Below, in pieces: positions 8,671 to 17,526 of a stretch of 53,029 bases of DNA. This stretch comes from an uncultured Clostridia bacterium. GTDB lineage: Bacteria; Bacillota; Clostridia; Christensenellales; UBA1242. The DNA lies in assembly GCA_944383245.1 (NCBI GenBank), contig CALWOU010000007.1, forward strand, positions 1 to 53,029, given 5' to 3'. The translations under genes were made by a program, and so were the position numbers. Below the pieces are notes generated by a model. That model was not told where the DNA came from. It did no database searches and saw only the letters and a program-made list of their open reading frames with translations. How positions within the stretch are numbered: position 1 is the stretch's first letter; each line of letters opens with the position of its first letter.

Positions 8671-10677
8671 ATGAAAAAAATTATACCATTATTAGCATTG
8701 ACAACCACAGGAATTATGCTTACAGGTTGCAGTTATACAATTGAGAAAATTGAGCCAGCAGATTATCAATCAAATCTTATGGAATTTAGAGAGCATATTG
8801 ATAATCTTTCTACTATTGACGAGGAAAATTTTTCAAAAATAGCATTTAACAAATACAAATTATCAATAATTGAAAATGATGAAATTAAACTTATTGATAA
8901 TAATGTTTTGAATTCTGCGGATTCAAACAATGCAAATGATTTAACCAAAAATGTTGAAAATAATGAAAAAATTTTAGAAAATTCTAAAAAAAGCAGTGAA
9001 AATATTGAAAATTTTAGCGAAAATAGAGAAATTCTAAAAAATAATCTAAAAAATTTACAAAAAAATCAAATTGTTACAAATGATTTAACTAAGGAAAACA
9101 CTGCTTTAAATAATACAGAAATTAGTTTAGATTTAAATAATGAATTTAGTTCAATAGAAAATAATTCTAATTTAAATAATGATGCTACAATAGATAATGA
9201 ATCTGTTAGTGACAAATTAAACACAGAGATAAACAACGAAAGCAATAATTCTCAAAATAATGAAATCATCATTGAAAATGAAGAAAAAATATCAACTTTA
9301 TATTCTCTATCTTCAGATATTGAGGACAGCACAAGTGAATTTTCAATTTTAAAAACAAAATTAGTTGAGGCAATTGATGAAACTCAAAATTTAATGAATA
9401 AGGTTAGAAACAATGAAATAGAATTAACGGACGAAGGACGCACTCTCATTACTGAGCAAACAAAACAATTGAAAGAACTTGGTAAACAACTTTCACGTTC
9501 AACAACTGAACTTGCAATTTCACTTAGCGACATCTCAAAATTATTTGATTCAGATGGCTCAATTGATATGGACACTTTAAATTTCAAATATATGATTGTT
9601 TTAGATAATCTTATTAATGGAAATGAAATGCTAGAAAATAGTCTTAATTCGTTAAGGTTAATAAATTCAATGTTTAATATGGACTCCCGCTCCTTGCCAC
9701 CAAATGCTAGAGGTAGAATTGTTTATGGTTTCAGAAATAGCAATCAACCACCTATAATGAAAGATTATATAATAAATAATGACGGCAGTATTAAAGAAAA
9801 TTTATCTAACAATGAAACAGAAAATCCTAACAACACAACAAATACAGAAAACAATCTTAACAACACAACAAATACAGAAAACAATCTTAACAACGCAACA
9901 AACAATAATAACAATAATTCATCAAATAATTCATCTAATAACAATGAAACAAATAATGATTTATCCAATGACAATTTAAATAATAACGATTTATCTAATA
10001 ATAGTAGTTCAAATAATATGAATGAAAGTAATGGTAATGATTTTACTACACCAAGCAATAATTCCGACTTGGCAAATACTAATCAATCAACTAACAACAC
10101 AAATGATTTAGATAATACAAATAGAAGGTCAAATATTGATACCTACCAGAATAATAGACTTAAAGCAAATATTGACACTTATCAAAACACCAATCGACAT
10201 AACATTGATTCATTTTTCAACACTGCACTACTAGATAATGAATTTATGTATGGAAACAATGGTTATGGATATGGTTATATGAATCCAAATATAATGCAAT
10301 ATCAGAATTATGAAAACATAAATAGGAATAATCACTATTATAATCAAAACCAGAATTTTAATCAAAATAATAATCAAAATAATAATACAGATAACTTATC
10401 AAATTCCAACACTATAAATGAAAATTTAAACAATAATCAAAATAATGATGAAAATACAACTAATAGTGTAGATAATAATCAAACTACACAACAAAAACAA
10501 CCAAGACGCAAAAAATTCCAAAAAAATATTGACACTTATCGTGATGAAAATACTCCAACTCTAAAAAGCAAATTTGAAAAATTTAAGCAATCAGTAAAAG
10601 GATTTTTTAGTAAGGTTAACCCAAACGACAAAGCAAAAAATCCAATTTATAGATTTACACCAGATGATTTAGATTAG
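8671..10677 (+). CDS. Asn-rich lipoprotein with NIDTY motifs, divergent from spoVA
   Basis: This 668-residue protein of unknown function begins with a lipoprotein signal (MKKIIPLLALTTTGIMLTGC), so it should be anchored at Cys20. Residues of about 60-200 are Asn/Glu/Lys-rich. About 205-350 form a helical, coiled-coil-like region followed by a short globular segment containing LPPNARGRIVYGF. The rest is mostly Asn, Ser and Thr. In that tail a short motif recurs: NIDTYQ, NIDTYQ, NIDSFF and NIDTYR, the last just before a basic helix SKFEKFKQSVKGFFSK. The AAAGGAG site decides the start. It faces away from spoVAC, so a role in sporulation or the spore surface is possible but only inferred. Confidence 0.85.
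   Translation: MKKIIPLLALTTTGIMLTGCSYTIEKIEPADYQSNLMEFREHIDNLSTIDEENFSKIAFNKYKLSIIENDEIKLIDNNVLNSADSNNANDLTKNVENNEKILENSKKSSENIENFSENREILKNNLKNLQKNQIVTNDLTKENTALNNTEISLDLNNEFSSIENNSNLNNDATIDNESVSDKLNTEINNESNNSQNNEIIIENEEKISTLYSLSSDIEDSTSEFSILKTKLVEAIDETQNLMNKVRNNEIELTDEGRTLITEQTKQLKELGKQLSRSTTELAISLSDISKLFDSDGSIDMDTLNFKYMIVLDNLINGNEMLENSLNSLRLINSMFNMDSRSLPPNARGRIVYGFRNSNQPPIMKDYIINNDGSIKENLSNNETENPNNTTNTENNLNNTTNTENNLNNATNNNNNNSSNNSSNNNETNNDLSNDNLNNNDLSNNSSSNNMNESNGNDFTTPSNNSDLANTNQSTNNTNDLDNTNRRSNIDTYQNNRLKANIDTYQNTNRHNIDSFFNTALLDNEFMYGNNGYGYGYMNPNIMQYQNYENINRNNHYYNQNQNFNQNNNQNNNTDNLSNSNTINENLNNNQNNDENTTNSVDNNQTTQQKQPRRKKFQKNIDTYRDENTPTLKSKFEKFKQSVKGFFSKVNPNDKAKNPIYRFTPDDLD
9829..9900 (+). 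repeat. 30-bp tandem repeat inside the Asn-rich lipoprotein gene
   Basis: A 30-bp unit occurs at 9829-9858 and again at 9859-9888, with a partial third copy to 9900. It encodes NNTTNTENNL. Being in phase with the codons, it expands or shrinks the Asn-rich linker without frameshift. Confidence 0.9.
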
Positions 10678-10816
10678 TATTTTAATTAATACGCACGTAT
10701 AAAAGGTTAAAAACATATTTAAAAACATATAACAATTTAAAATAAATAATTAAAATGATTTAAAAACATAAATTATAAATAATAAGAAATAAATAAAAAA
10801 TTAAATTACAAAAAAC

Positions 10817-10848
10817 AAAAATCTCTTAGTTATTTCTAAGAGATTTTT
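10817..10848. terminator. Bidirectional terminator between the lipoprotein gene and efp
   Basis: A perfect 13-bp stem (10817-10829 with 10836-10848) has a 6-nt loop and A/T tracts at both ends. It can terminate the plus-strand lipoprotein gene and the minus-strand efp gene, whose stop lies 7 nt away. Confidence 0.9.
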
Positions 10849-10854
10849 ATATAA

Positions 10855-11433
10855 TTATAATCTTTCAATGTAGGTTCCTGTTCTAGTGTCCACCCTAACT
10901 CTATCGCCTTCGTTGACAAATAGAGGCACTTGGATGACATAACCTGTTTCCAAAGTTGCAGGTTTTCCACCTGTTTTAACAGTATCACCTCTAACACCTG
11001 GCTCTGTTTTAGTGATAGTCAATTCAACAAATAAAGGTGGTTCAACATTGATTGGAACGCCGTTATAAAATTGAACGTTGCAGTTTGTGTTCTCAACAAC
11101 AAAATTTAATGCGTCTTTCACTGAATCATAGTTGAAAGGAATTTGGTCGTATGTTTCGTTATCCATAAAATAGTACAGCCCGCCTTCGTTATATAAATAC
11201 ATCATTTCCTTTCTTTCAATTGTTACATCGTTTAATTTTTCGCTTGGATTATGAGTTAATTCCAAAACTTTTCCTGTTAAAATATCTTTTTGGGTTATTC
11301 TAACGAATGCAGCACCCTTTCCAGGTTTAACGTGTTGGAAATCAACCACTAATTGCAAACTTGGTTTTTTAGGGTCAGTTGACTTTCCGTCATCAAAAAT
11401 AACTCCTTTCCTTACATCTCCTGCTAATATCAT
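10855..11433 (-). CDS. efp: Translation elongation factor P
   Basis: EF-P binds the ribosome between the P and E sites and relieves stalling at polyproline. The 192-residue protein has the three OB-like domains and the family start [13 protein letters not shown]. The tip loop [11 protein letters not shown] carries the lysine that is modified in Bacillus-type EF-P. The C-terminal signature [22 protein letters not shown] is present. A short insertion ([12 protein letters not shown]) after the first strand makes it slightly longer than the usual 185. It has its own promoter in the gap after truB. Confidence 0.97.
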   Translation of the reverse strand: MILAGDVRKGVIFDDGKSTDPKKPSLQLVVDFQHVKPGKGAAFVRITQKDILTGKVLELTHNPSEKLNDVTIERKEMMYLYNEGGLYYFMDNETYDQIPFNYDSVKDALNFVVENTNCNVQFYNGVPINVEPPLFVELTITKTEPGVRGDTVKTGGKPATLETGYVIQVPLFVNEGDRVRVDTRTGTYIERL

Positions 11434-11466
11434 AATTTCTCCTTTACTTTTATAATTTTCTAGTTT

Positions 11467-11495
11467 ATTTTAACATATTTAAGTTATTTTGACAA
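11467..11495 (-). promoter_or_regulatory. Promoter of efp
   Basis: TTGTCA (11490-11495), a 17-nt spacer ending in TGT, and TAAAAT (11467-11472). It lies between the truB stop and the AAGGAG site of efp. Confidence 0.75.
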
Positions 11496-11500
11496 GTAAA

Positions 11501-12352
11501 CTAACCTAAAAACAAACTCATTTTTGCGTTATTATTCAAAACGCGAACAAGTGCAATCGTGTCAAACTCGTCATTTAATTTATATGTTCCGTCTCTTAGA
11601 TTTGTTTTAATGGTTTGACCATTTAATAATTTATTTTTCTCATCACTATCTAAATTTATTATTTCATAATTTAAAACATTGTCAATAGGTAAAATAAATT
11701 CATCAATGTTTTCATTAGATAAATTTGATATGTTGTGCGCCGTATTTAGGTCAAATTTATCAACTTTTGTCCTAACTAGACTGGTCATTGTGGCGAACGT
11801 GCCAATAACTTTTGCAATATCTCTACCTAACGCACGAATATACGTGCCACTTCCGCAAGTGATTTCAAGTGTTAATAAATTATCCTTAAAATCTATTATA
11901 TTTAGGCTATAAATACTTACAATTTTAGGTTCTAACTCAAAATCTTCGCCTTTTCTTGCTTTTTTATAGGCTCGCTCGCCAGCAATTGACTTTGCGCTAT
12001 ATTTTGGTGGGATTTGTGAAATCTCGCCAAGAAAATTTGGCAATACATTCTCAATTTCTTCTCGTGTGACAATTTTTTCATTTGATGATGTAATTTTTCC
12101 TGTTGAATCAAGCGTGTCAGTTTCCGATCCAAAATTAAAAGTTGCAATGTAAGTTTTTTTCTTTTCTTGCATAATATCGAATAATTTTGTTGCTTTTCCA
12201 ACAGTTACAAGTAAAATTCCCGTTGCCATAGGGTCGAGCGTACCTAAATGACCAACCTTTTTCATTTTAGTTAAGTGTTTAATTTTGTTCACAACATCAA
12301 AACTAGTCCAATCTTTTGGCTTGTTAATAACAATTATACCCTTATTTCTCAT
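11501..12352 (-). CDS. truB: tRNA pseudouridine-55 synthase TruB
   Basis: TruB isomerises U55 in the T-loop of tRNAs. The product (283 residues from MRNKGIIVINKP) shows the KPKDWTSFDVV start, the catalytic Asp in HLGTLDPMATGIL, KTYIATFNFG, and ITCGSGTYIRALGRDI. The start at 12352 is chosen because the family begins at this methionine and a GGGAG site precedes it. It overlaps the end of rbfA by 11 nt and is the last gene of the rimP-to-truB operon. Confidence 0.96.
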   Translation of the reverse strand: MRNKGIIVINKPKDWTSFDVVNKIKHLTKMKKVGHLGTLDPMATGILLVTVGKATKLFDIMQEKKKTYIATFNFGSETDTLDSTGKITSSNEKIVTREEIENVLPNFLGEISQIPPKYSAKSIAGERAYKKARKGEDFELEPKIVSIYSLNIIDFKDNLLTLEITCGSGTYIRALGRDIAKVIGTFATMTSLVRTKVDKFDLNTAHNISNLSNENIDEFILPIDNVLNYEIINLDSDEKNKLLNGQTIKTNLRDGTYKLNDEFDTIALVRVLNNNAKMSLFLG

Positions 12353-12728
12353 CGCTCCCGCCTTCAAAATTATCATCAGGCTTTGTTGAATAGGTTATAT
12401 TTTTTAATATGTTTTCAATTTTATTTGAATATTCCATACTATTATCTAAATAAAAATTTAATCTTGGAGTGACTCTTAGTTTAATTTTCTTAGATAATTT
12501 ACCTCTAAGAAAACCGCCAGCACCTTTAATGCGGGATAAAACTTCTTCTTTTGGCGTTTTTCCAATTGAAGTGATAAAAACTTTTGCTTCCGCTAAATCT
12601 GGTGTAATTTCAACGTCAGATACACTAACCATTGCGTCTATTTGTGGGTCGCGTAGTTCAGTGTCGATAATATGGGCTAGTGTTTTTTTGATTTCAGAAT
12701 TAATTCGCTCTAATCTAACATTTTTCAT
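12342..12728 (-). CDS. rbfA: Ribosome-binding factor A
   Basis: RbfA assists maturation of the 16S rRNA 5' end in the 30S subunit. The 128-residue protein has the KH-like fold with the typical start RLERINSEIKKTLAHIID, the segment DVEITPDLAEAKVFITS and the closing RVTPRLNFYLDNSMEYSNKI. It overlaps infB by 4 nt upstream and truB by 11 nt downstream, indicating translational coupling. Confidence 0.96.
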   Translation of the reverse strand: MKNVRLERINSEIKKTLAHIIDTELRDPQIDAMVSVSDVEITPDLAEAKVFITSIGKTPKEEVLSRIKGAGGFLRGKLSKKIKLRVTPRLNFYLDNSMEYSNKIENILKNITYSTKPDDNFEGGSDEK

Positions 12729-15196
12729 TCTTCAATCCTTTTAAGAGTGTAACACTCAATCACATCGCCAACTTGAACACCGTCAAAATCGGTTTTAATA
12801 CCGCACTCTCTATCCTTTCCTGCCTCTTTAACGTCGTCCTTAACAATTTTAAGCGACCTAATTTCAGTTTCAGCAACAACATCTTTTCCGCGATAAATTC
12901 GTGCTTTGCCTCCGCGAACAATTTTTCCATCCATAACCATTGAACCAGCAATAATTCCAGAAGTTGAGAGTTTAAACACCATAATAACGTTTGCTCTTCC
13001 CATATAAACTTCTTCGTATTTTGGCTCTTTCATACCTTTTATAACTCTCTCAATCTCGTCTAAAAGTTCGTAAATAATTTTATATGAATAAATTTTGATT
13101 TTCATTTTGTCGGCAGTGGTTTTAACTTTGCTATCTTGGCCAACATTAAATGCAATCACCATTGCATTAGACGCACTCGCCAAAATTAAATCACTTTCGC
13201 TAATTGCGCCAACCCCGCTATGGATGATATTAATTTTAACCTCATCGTTGGCAAGTTTCATAATTGACGACCTAATTGCCTCAAGCGAACCGTGAACGTC
13301 GGTTTTAAGGATAATGTTAAGCACTTTAACATCCTTTTCGCTTGTTTTTTGAATAAGGTCCTCAAGCGTGTTGCCACCGCTATTTTTTAATAATTCTTCG
13401 CGTTGTTTTGCCTTTCTTTCTTCAACGATTTGTTTTGAAAGTTTTTCATCAACCACTGTGAAACTCTCGCCCGCATTAGGCACTTCATTAAATCCAAGCA
13501 CGGTTACAGGCATTGATGGTGTGGCAACTTTAACTTGCTTATTATTTTCGTCAATCATTGCCCTAACTTTACATATGCTAGTGCCAGATACGATAGTATC
13601 TCCAATGTGGAGCGAACCATCAATCACAATTAATGATGAAACAGCACCGCGACCTTTATCAAGACGTGCTTCCAAAATTGTACCGAGCGCCGGCACGTTA
13701 GGATTTGCCTTTAATTCAAGCATATCTGCAACAAGCAATATTGTTTCTAAAAGTTTATCAATACCTTCGCCTGTTAATGCTGAAATTTTGCATATAATTG
13801 CATCTCCGCCCCAAGCCTCTGGGATTACATTGTGTTCCGCTAGTTGTTGCAAAACTCTATCTGGGTCTGCTTGTGGTTTATCCATTTTATTGATCGCAAC
13901 AATCATAGGAATTCCCGCAGATTTGATATGGCTAATTGCCTCCACTGTTTGAGGCATTATACCATCATCTGCTGCAACGATTAAAATTGCGATATCAGTA
14001 ACGGACGCACCGCGCGCACGCATTGCAGTGAATGCTTCGTGACCTGGAGTGTCAATAAATGTTATGAATTTATCTTTTACAGGCACCCTATATGCACCAA
14101 TCGCTTGAGTTATTCCGCCTGCCTCGCCAAGAGTGACTTTAGTTTTTCTAATATAATCAAGTAGACTTGTTTTTCCATGGTCAACGTGACCCATAACTGT
14201 AACAATAGGCGGACGAACAACTGCGTCTTTTTGGTCATAAGAACGAATATTTTGTTGTACATCTTTTAATTTTTCTTCGCTAGTTTTATCTAGTTTTTGA
14301 ATGAGTTCAACACCCATATCGGACATAACAAGTTCGGCAGTTGCAAAGTCGATTGTTGAATTGATTGTGACCATCATACCTAAAATCATAAACTTCTTTA
14401 TAATTTCGCTAACAGGCTTTCCGCTCACTTCGCTTAAAAGTTTAATTGTGATGTTATCGGTTGTGATAATTGCTGGACCTGTTGGCTTTTCAACCGCCAC
14501 CGACTGAGTTTCTTTTTTCTTAGTTCGAACTTTTCTATTAATAATTCTATCTTCATCAATTTCGTCGGCAATCATTCCGCGTTTAATTAAATCGCGTTTA
14601 GTGTAACCGCGCTTTTCTTCATAATGCTCGGTTTCTTTCTTCTTGTTGCCAAAATTGCGTGTTGGACTTGCGGTAATAATAGGTTGTGCATAATTGATTT
14701 GCGGACGTTTATTATTTTGATTAGGCTTTTGATTTTGATTTTGTTTGAAATTGGGATTTCTATTTTGCCCTTGATATGGACGCGATTGAGAGTTAAAGTT
14801 AGGTTTTCCGCCTTGCTGATTAGGTCGCTTATCAAATTTATTGTTTTGTTTGTTCGCTTGAGGATTAAATTGATTGCGATTATCTCTATTTTGACTGCTA
14901 GCATTAGGCTTTGTTTCAACTTTTTGTTGTTGAGGTTTGGCTTGTTCGCCATTGTCAATCTTTGAAACAGCAGGTGAAACAGCCTCCACCTTTTCTTCAA
15001 CATTTTTAGGCTCAATTGCTTTCTTAGTTTCAACCAACAATTTAGTTTCTTTGTCCTTAACAGCACGCATTAAGTTATTCATTTCTTGCTTGAGGTTATA
15101 AAACTTCTCGGCAAGAGATATGAACATCTTGTCGCGCACCATTGATTGAAGTTGTTTAATTGATTTATTGAATTCTTGATTGTTATTGCTCGCCAA
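12725..15196 (-). CDS. infB: Translation initiation factor IF-2
   Basis: IF-2 is the GTPase that brings initiator tRNA to the 30S subunit. The 823-residue protein starts with about 220 low-complexity residues rich in Asn, Gln and Lys, where enteric IF-2 has a charged variable region. The IF2-N domain follows, then the G domain with VMGHVDHGKTSLLD (G1), DTPGHEAF (G3) and NKMDKP (G4), and the C-terminal domains II, III and C2. It overlaps ylxQ by 14 nt and rbfA by 4 nt. The compositional bias is limited to the N-terminal part. Confidence 0.98.
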   Translation of the reverse strand: MASNNNQEFNKSIKQLQSMVRDKMFISLAEKFYNLKQEMNNLMRAVKDKETKLLVETKKAIEPKNVEEKVEAVSPAVSKIDNGEQAKPQQQKVETKPNASSQNRDNRNQFNPQANKQNNKFDKRPNQQGGKPNFNSQSRPYQGQNRNPNFKQNQNQKPNQNNKRPQINYAQPIITASPTRNFGNKKKETEHYEEKRGYTKRDLIKRGMIADEIDEDRIINRKVRTKKKETQSVAVEKPTGPAIITTDNITIKLLSEVSGKPVSEIIKKFMILGMMVTINSTIDFATAELVMSDMGVELIQKLDKTSEEKLKDVQQNIRSYDQKDAVVRPPIVTVMGHVDHGKTSLLDYIRKTKVTLGEAGGITQAIGAYRVPVKDKFITFIDTPGHEAFTAMRARGASVTDIAILIVAADDGIMPQTVEAISHIKSAGIPMIVAINKMDKPQADPDRVLQQLAEHNVIPEAWGGDAIICKISALTGEGIDKLLETILLVADMLELKANPNVPALGTILEARLDKGRGAVSSLIVIDGSLHIGDTIVSGTSICKVRAMIDENNKQVKVATPSMPVTVLGFNEVPNAGESFTVVDEKLSKQIVEERKAKQREELLKNSGGNTLEDLIQKTSEKDVKVLNIILKTDVHGSLEAIRSSIMKLANDEVKINIIHSGVGAISESDLILASASNAMVIAFNVGQDSKVKTTADKMKIKIYSYKIIYELLDEIERVIKGMKEPKYEEVYMGRANVIMVFKLSTSGIIAGSMVMDGKIVRGGKARIYRGKDVVAETEIRSLKIVKDDVKEAGKDRECGIKTDFDGVQVGDVIECYTLKRIEE

Positions 15197-15485
15197 TTAT
15201 ACTCTCCTTATTATCTATTATCGCCTTTGCTAGATTGTAGTCGGTTATACCTATTATTTTTATATCTTTAAGATCTATTAATTCGGATAATTCTAAATTT
15301 AATTTCAAATGCACACAATTATGCTTATTTGCAACATTTTTTGCTAAATTGTCTAAATTTTCACTTGCTGAAGCGCTAGTTAAAATCAAATACAATTTTT
15401 TATCTGTCCGCTTTATGGGAGACTGCCCAATTATAAGGTTATTTGATTTCTTTGCAAACCCCAGATAACTTATTATTTTGCGCAT
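15183..15485 (-). CDS. ylxQ: YlxQ, L7Ae-family ribosomal protein
   Basis: A 100-residue L7Ae/L30e/Gadd45-type RNA-binding protein, probably recognising kink-turns. It begins MRKIISYLGFAKKSNNLIIGQ, the usual YlxQ start, preceded by GGAGGAG. The reading frame extends further upstream but this start is strongly favoured. It overlaps the end of ylxR by 47 nt in another frame, an unusually long overlap for this operon. The middle ends TSASASENLDNLAKN, as in the family. Confidence 0.9.
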   Translation of the reverse strand: MRKIISYLGFAKKSNNLIIGQSPIKRTDKKLYLILTSASASENLDNLAKNVANKHNCVHLKLNLELSELIDLKDIKIIGITDYNLAKAIIDNKESIIGEQ

Positions 15486-15732
15486 ACTCCTCCAAATTTT
15501 CGTAAACCTCAATCGGAATGTTTGATTTAAACGAACGGTTAAATAATCGCTTTTTTATTGCTAATTTAATGCAATCTTCATTTTTACAAACATATGCTCC
15601 GCGACCACCTAAACGATTTTCATAATCAAACACAAATTCGCCATTAATTCGTGATAATCTTAACATATCGTTTTGGTGTTTTGACTGCCTGCACGCCACA
15701 CAGCGCCTAAAATTTTTCTCGTGCATACTCAC
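15439..15732 (-). CDS. ylxR: YlxR, DUF448-family RNA-binding protein
   Basis: A 97-residue protein with the DUF448 signature RRCVACRQSKHQNDMLRLSR near the N-terminus and GRGAYVCKNEDCIKLAIKKRLFNRSF in the middle, with the paired cysteines of the family. YlxR is a nucleic-acid-binding protein linked to rnpB expression in B. subtilis. It follows nusA with no gap, in the conserved nusA-ylxR-ylxQ-infB order. Confidence 0.94.
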   Translation of the reverse strand: MSMHEKNFRRCVACRQSKHQNDMLRLSRINGEFVFDYENRLGGRGAYVCKNEDCIKLAIKKRLFNRSFKSNIPIEVYENLEEYAQNNKLSGVCKEIK

Positions 15733-16866
15733 CTATTCGTCGATATCAATATCGTCAAAGAAGTTGTCGTCTAGAATGATATTTGCGTTATTTGCCACAA
15801 TTTCGGAAGTTTTTTCTTTCTCGTGCGACTCTTTTTCGCTTGGTTTTACATCTATTTTATAACCTGTGAGTTTAGCGGCAAGTCTAACATTGTGTCCGCC
15901 TTTTCCGATTGCTAGTGACAATTTATTTTCAGGCACTTTTACGTTAGCAACCAAACCTGCTGTGTCAACCGTAATTTCGCTAACTTCTGCTGGGCTAAGC
16001 GCTGACACGATGTAATCGGCTGGATTGTCGCTATAATTTATAATATCAATCTTTTCGCCATTTAGTTCGTTGATAACCGAATTTATTCTTGCACCTTTAT
16101 TTCCAATGCAAGCACCAACAGGGTCAAGATTAGGAATGTTTGTTGAAACTGCAATTTTTGTTCTAAGTCCTGCCTCACGAACAATGCCGACAATGTTCAC
16201 GTCGCCATTATTTAGTTCCGGCACTTCCATTTCAAGAAGCATTTTAACAAAGTTTGGATGAGTTCGAGTAACTTGCAAAACAGTTCCTTTAAAATCTTCC
16301 TTCATATGGCGAACATACACTTTAACTCTATCGCCTATTTTGAATTTATCGGTTGGAAGCATATCGCGCTTTGTAAGGAGTCCTTCCAAAGTTGTTCCGC
16401 CAATTTCAAGATAAACGTTATCGCCGTCAATACGCTTAACGTTTGCAACGATTAGTTTGCCCTCTTTATCTGCAATGTCTTTATAAATAGATTGCTTTTC
16501 AATCTCTTTGATTTTTTGAGTGATAACTTGCTTTGCTGTTTGCACTGCTATACGATTAAAGTCCTTTGTGGACTCTTCTTGCATAACTTGGTCGCCAACC
16601 TTGTATGAATGTTTAATTTGCTTTGCGTCCTCTAGGCTAATTTCCTTTTCTTCATCTTCAACAACAGGTACAACTGTCCTATATGAATAAATTTTGATTG
16701 TGTTTTTCTCTGGAAATAGCCTAACTTCTGCATTTTTTGCCATTCCGCTGTTTTTCTTATAAGCAGCAGTGAGCGCCTGCTCTAATGCTTTGATGAAAAC
16801 ATCTTCTTCAATACCGCGCTCTTCTCTTAAATCTTTAAGTGCCTCGAAAAAATCTTTATTAACCAC
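15733..16866 (-). CDS. nusA: Transcription termination/antitermination factor NusA
   Basis: NusA binds RNA polymerase and nascent RNA to control pausing and termination. The 377-residue protein has the N-terminal RNAP-binding domain (FFEALKDLREERGIEEDVFIKAL), an S1 domain, then KH1 (PVGACIGNKGARINSVINEL) and KH2 (LAIGKGGHNVRLAAKLTGYKID). As in other Firmicutes, the acidic repeats of E. coli NusA are missing. It lies 9 nt after rimP in the operon. Confidence 0.97.
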   Translation of the reverse strand: MVNKDFFEALKDLREERGIEEDVFIKALEQALTAAYKKNSGMAKNAEVRLFPEKNTIKIYSYRTVVPVVEDEEKEISLEDAKQIKHSYKVGDQVMQEESTKDFNRIAVQTAKQVITQKIKEIEKQSIYKDIADKEGKLIVANVKRIDGDNVYLEIGGTTLEGLLTKRDMLPTDKFKIGDRVKVYVRHMKEDFKGTVLQVTRTHPNFVKMLLEMEVPELNNGDVNIVGIVREAGLRTKIAVSTNIPNLDPVGACIGNKGARINSVINELNGEKIDIINYSDNPADYIVSALSPAEVSEITVDTAGLVANVKVPENKLSLAIGKGGHNVRLAAKLTGYKIDVKPSEKESHEKEKTSEIVANNANIILDDNFFDDIDIDE

Positions 16867-16875
16867 GTGTTCCTC

Positions 16876-17328
16876 CTAAAACTCTACGTGTGGCAGAATG
16901 TAAGCCACATCCTCTTTATTAATCTCAAAAGCCTCATCGTCCGACTTGAATTGATACTTTTTATCATCTTGCGAAATATAGGTTGCAGTGAAATCTTTTC
17001 TTCCGTTCACTTTTCTATACAACTTGACGTCCACTTTTTCGCCCTGATATTTTTTAAACTGCCAATCATATTTTAAAGGTTTATCAAGCCCCCAAGATGA
17101 CACATCTAAAACATAACTAGCATCACCGGTTGGATTAATTTCATCCAAAACAGGTTCAATCATATCGTTGACTGCAACGCAATCATCAATATTAACACCA
17201 TTTAATTTGTCAATATAAACGATTAGGTGCATTCCGTCAACTTTCTTAACATATTCAACGTCTACTAATTTTATATCTTTGTTAAACATTGGTTCAATTG
17301 CTTCACGCACTATTTCTGCAACTTTCAT
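16876..17328 (-). CDS. rimP: Ribosome maturation factor RimP
   Basis: RimP is needed for 30S subunit assembly. The 150-residue protein shows the alpha-beta N-terminal domain with LVDVEYVKKVDGMHLIVYIDKLNGVNIDDC, the segment YVLDVSSWGLDKPLKYDWQFKKYQGE, and a C-terminal SH3-like barrel. The typical SSPGxxRPL stretch reads SSWGLDKPL. It is the first gene of the operon and has its own promoter and a strong leader hairpin. Confidence 0.95.
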   Translation of the reverse strand: MKVAEIVREAIEPMFNKDIKLVDVEYVKKVDGMHLIVYIDKLNGVNIDDCVAVNDMIEPVLDEINPTGDASYVLDVSSWGLDKPLKYDWQFKKYQGEKVDVKLYRKVNGRKDFTATYISQDDKKYQFKSDDEAFEINKEDVAYILPHVEF

Positions 17329-17364
17329 ACTTCTCCTTTTTTACTAATTCTATAAAAAGTAATT

Positions 17365-17386
17365 TAGGAGTGGCTCACCACTCCTA
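17365..17386 (-). promoter_or_regulatory. Strong hairpin in the rimP operon leader
   Basis: A perfect 9-bp stem, TAGGAGTGG/CCACTCCTA with a 4-nt loop, lies near the start of the predicted 64-nt leader. In this AT-rich DNA it stands out by its GC content. It is followed within 7 nt by a short U run, so an attenuator or processing site is conceivable. It also carries an anti-Shine-Dalgarno-like strand. Confidence 0.6.
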
Positions 17387-17398
17387 CACTCTAAAGTT

Positions 17399-17427
17399 AT
17401 TTTAACACAAAGATAAAAATAAATCAA
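17399..17427 (-). promoter_or_regulatory. Promoter of the rimP-nusA-infB-truB operon
   Basis: TTGATT (17422-17427), a 17-nt spacer ending in TGT, and TAAAAT (17399-17404). Transcription should start near 17392. The promoter separates the operon from the PolC-like gene upstream. Confidence 0.75.
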
Positions 17428-17526
17428 TAGTTTTTTTATTATTTAATAAAATTTGATTGATTTTACTTAATTTTTATATATTCAGTCTATAAATTATTAT
17501 AAAATTTAAATTTGAATATAAATCTA

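Noticed and set aside
9829..9900. The 30-bp repeats as a CRISPR array
   Set aside because: The units are directly adjacent without spacers and lie in frame inside a gene.
9765..10058. A Leu-rich minus-strand frame opposite the Asn-rich lipoprotein
   Set aside because: Reading the complement of Asn and Thr codons gives Leu, Val and Phe; it is an artefact.
13368..13952. A plus-strand reading frame of 194 codons inside infB
   Set aside because: It lies opposite the IF-2 GTPase domain and has no ribosome site; it is a shadow of that gene.
14587..15066. A second minus-strand frame inside the IF-2 N-terminal region
   Set aside because: It arises from the biased composition of the Asn/Gln-rich part of infB and has no supporting start.
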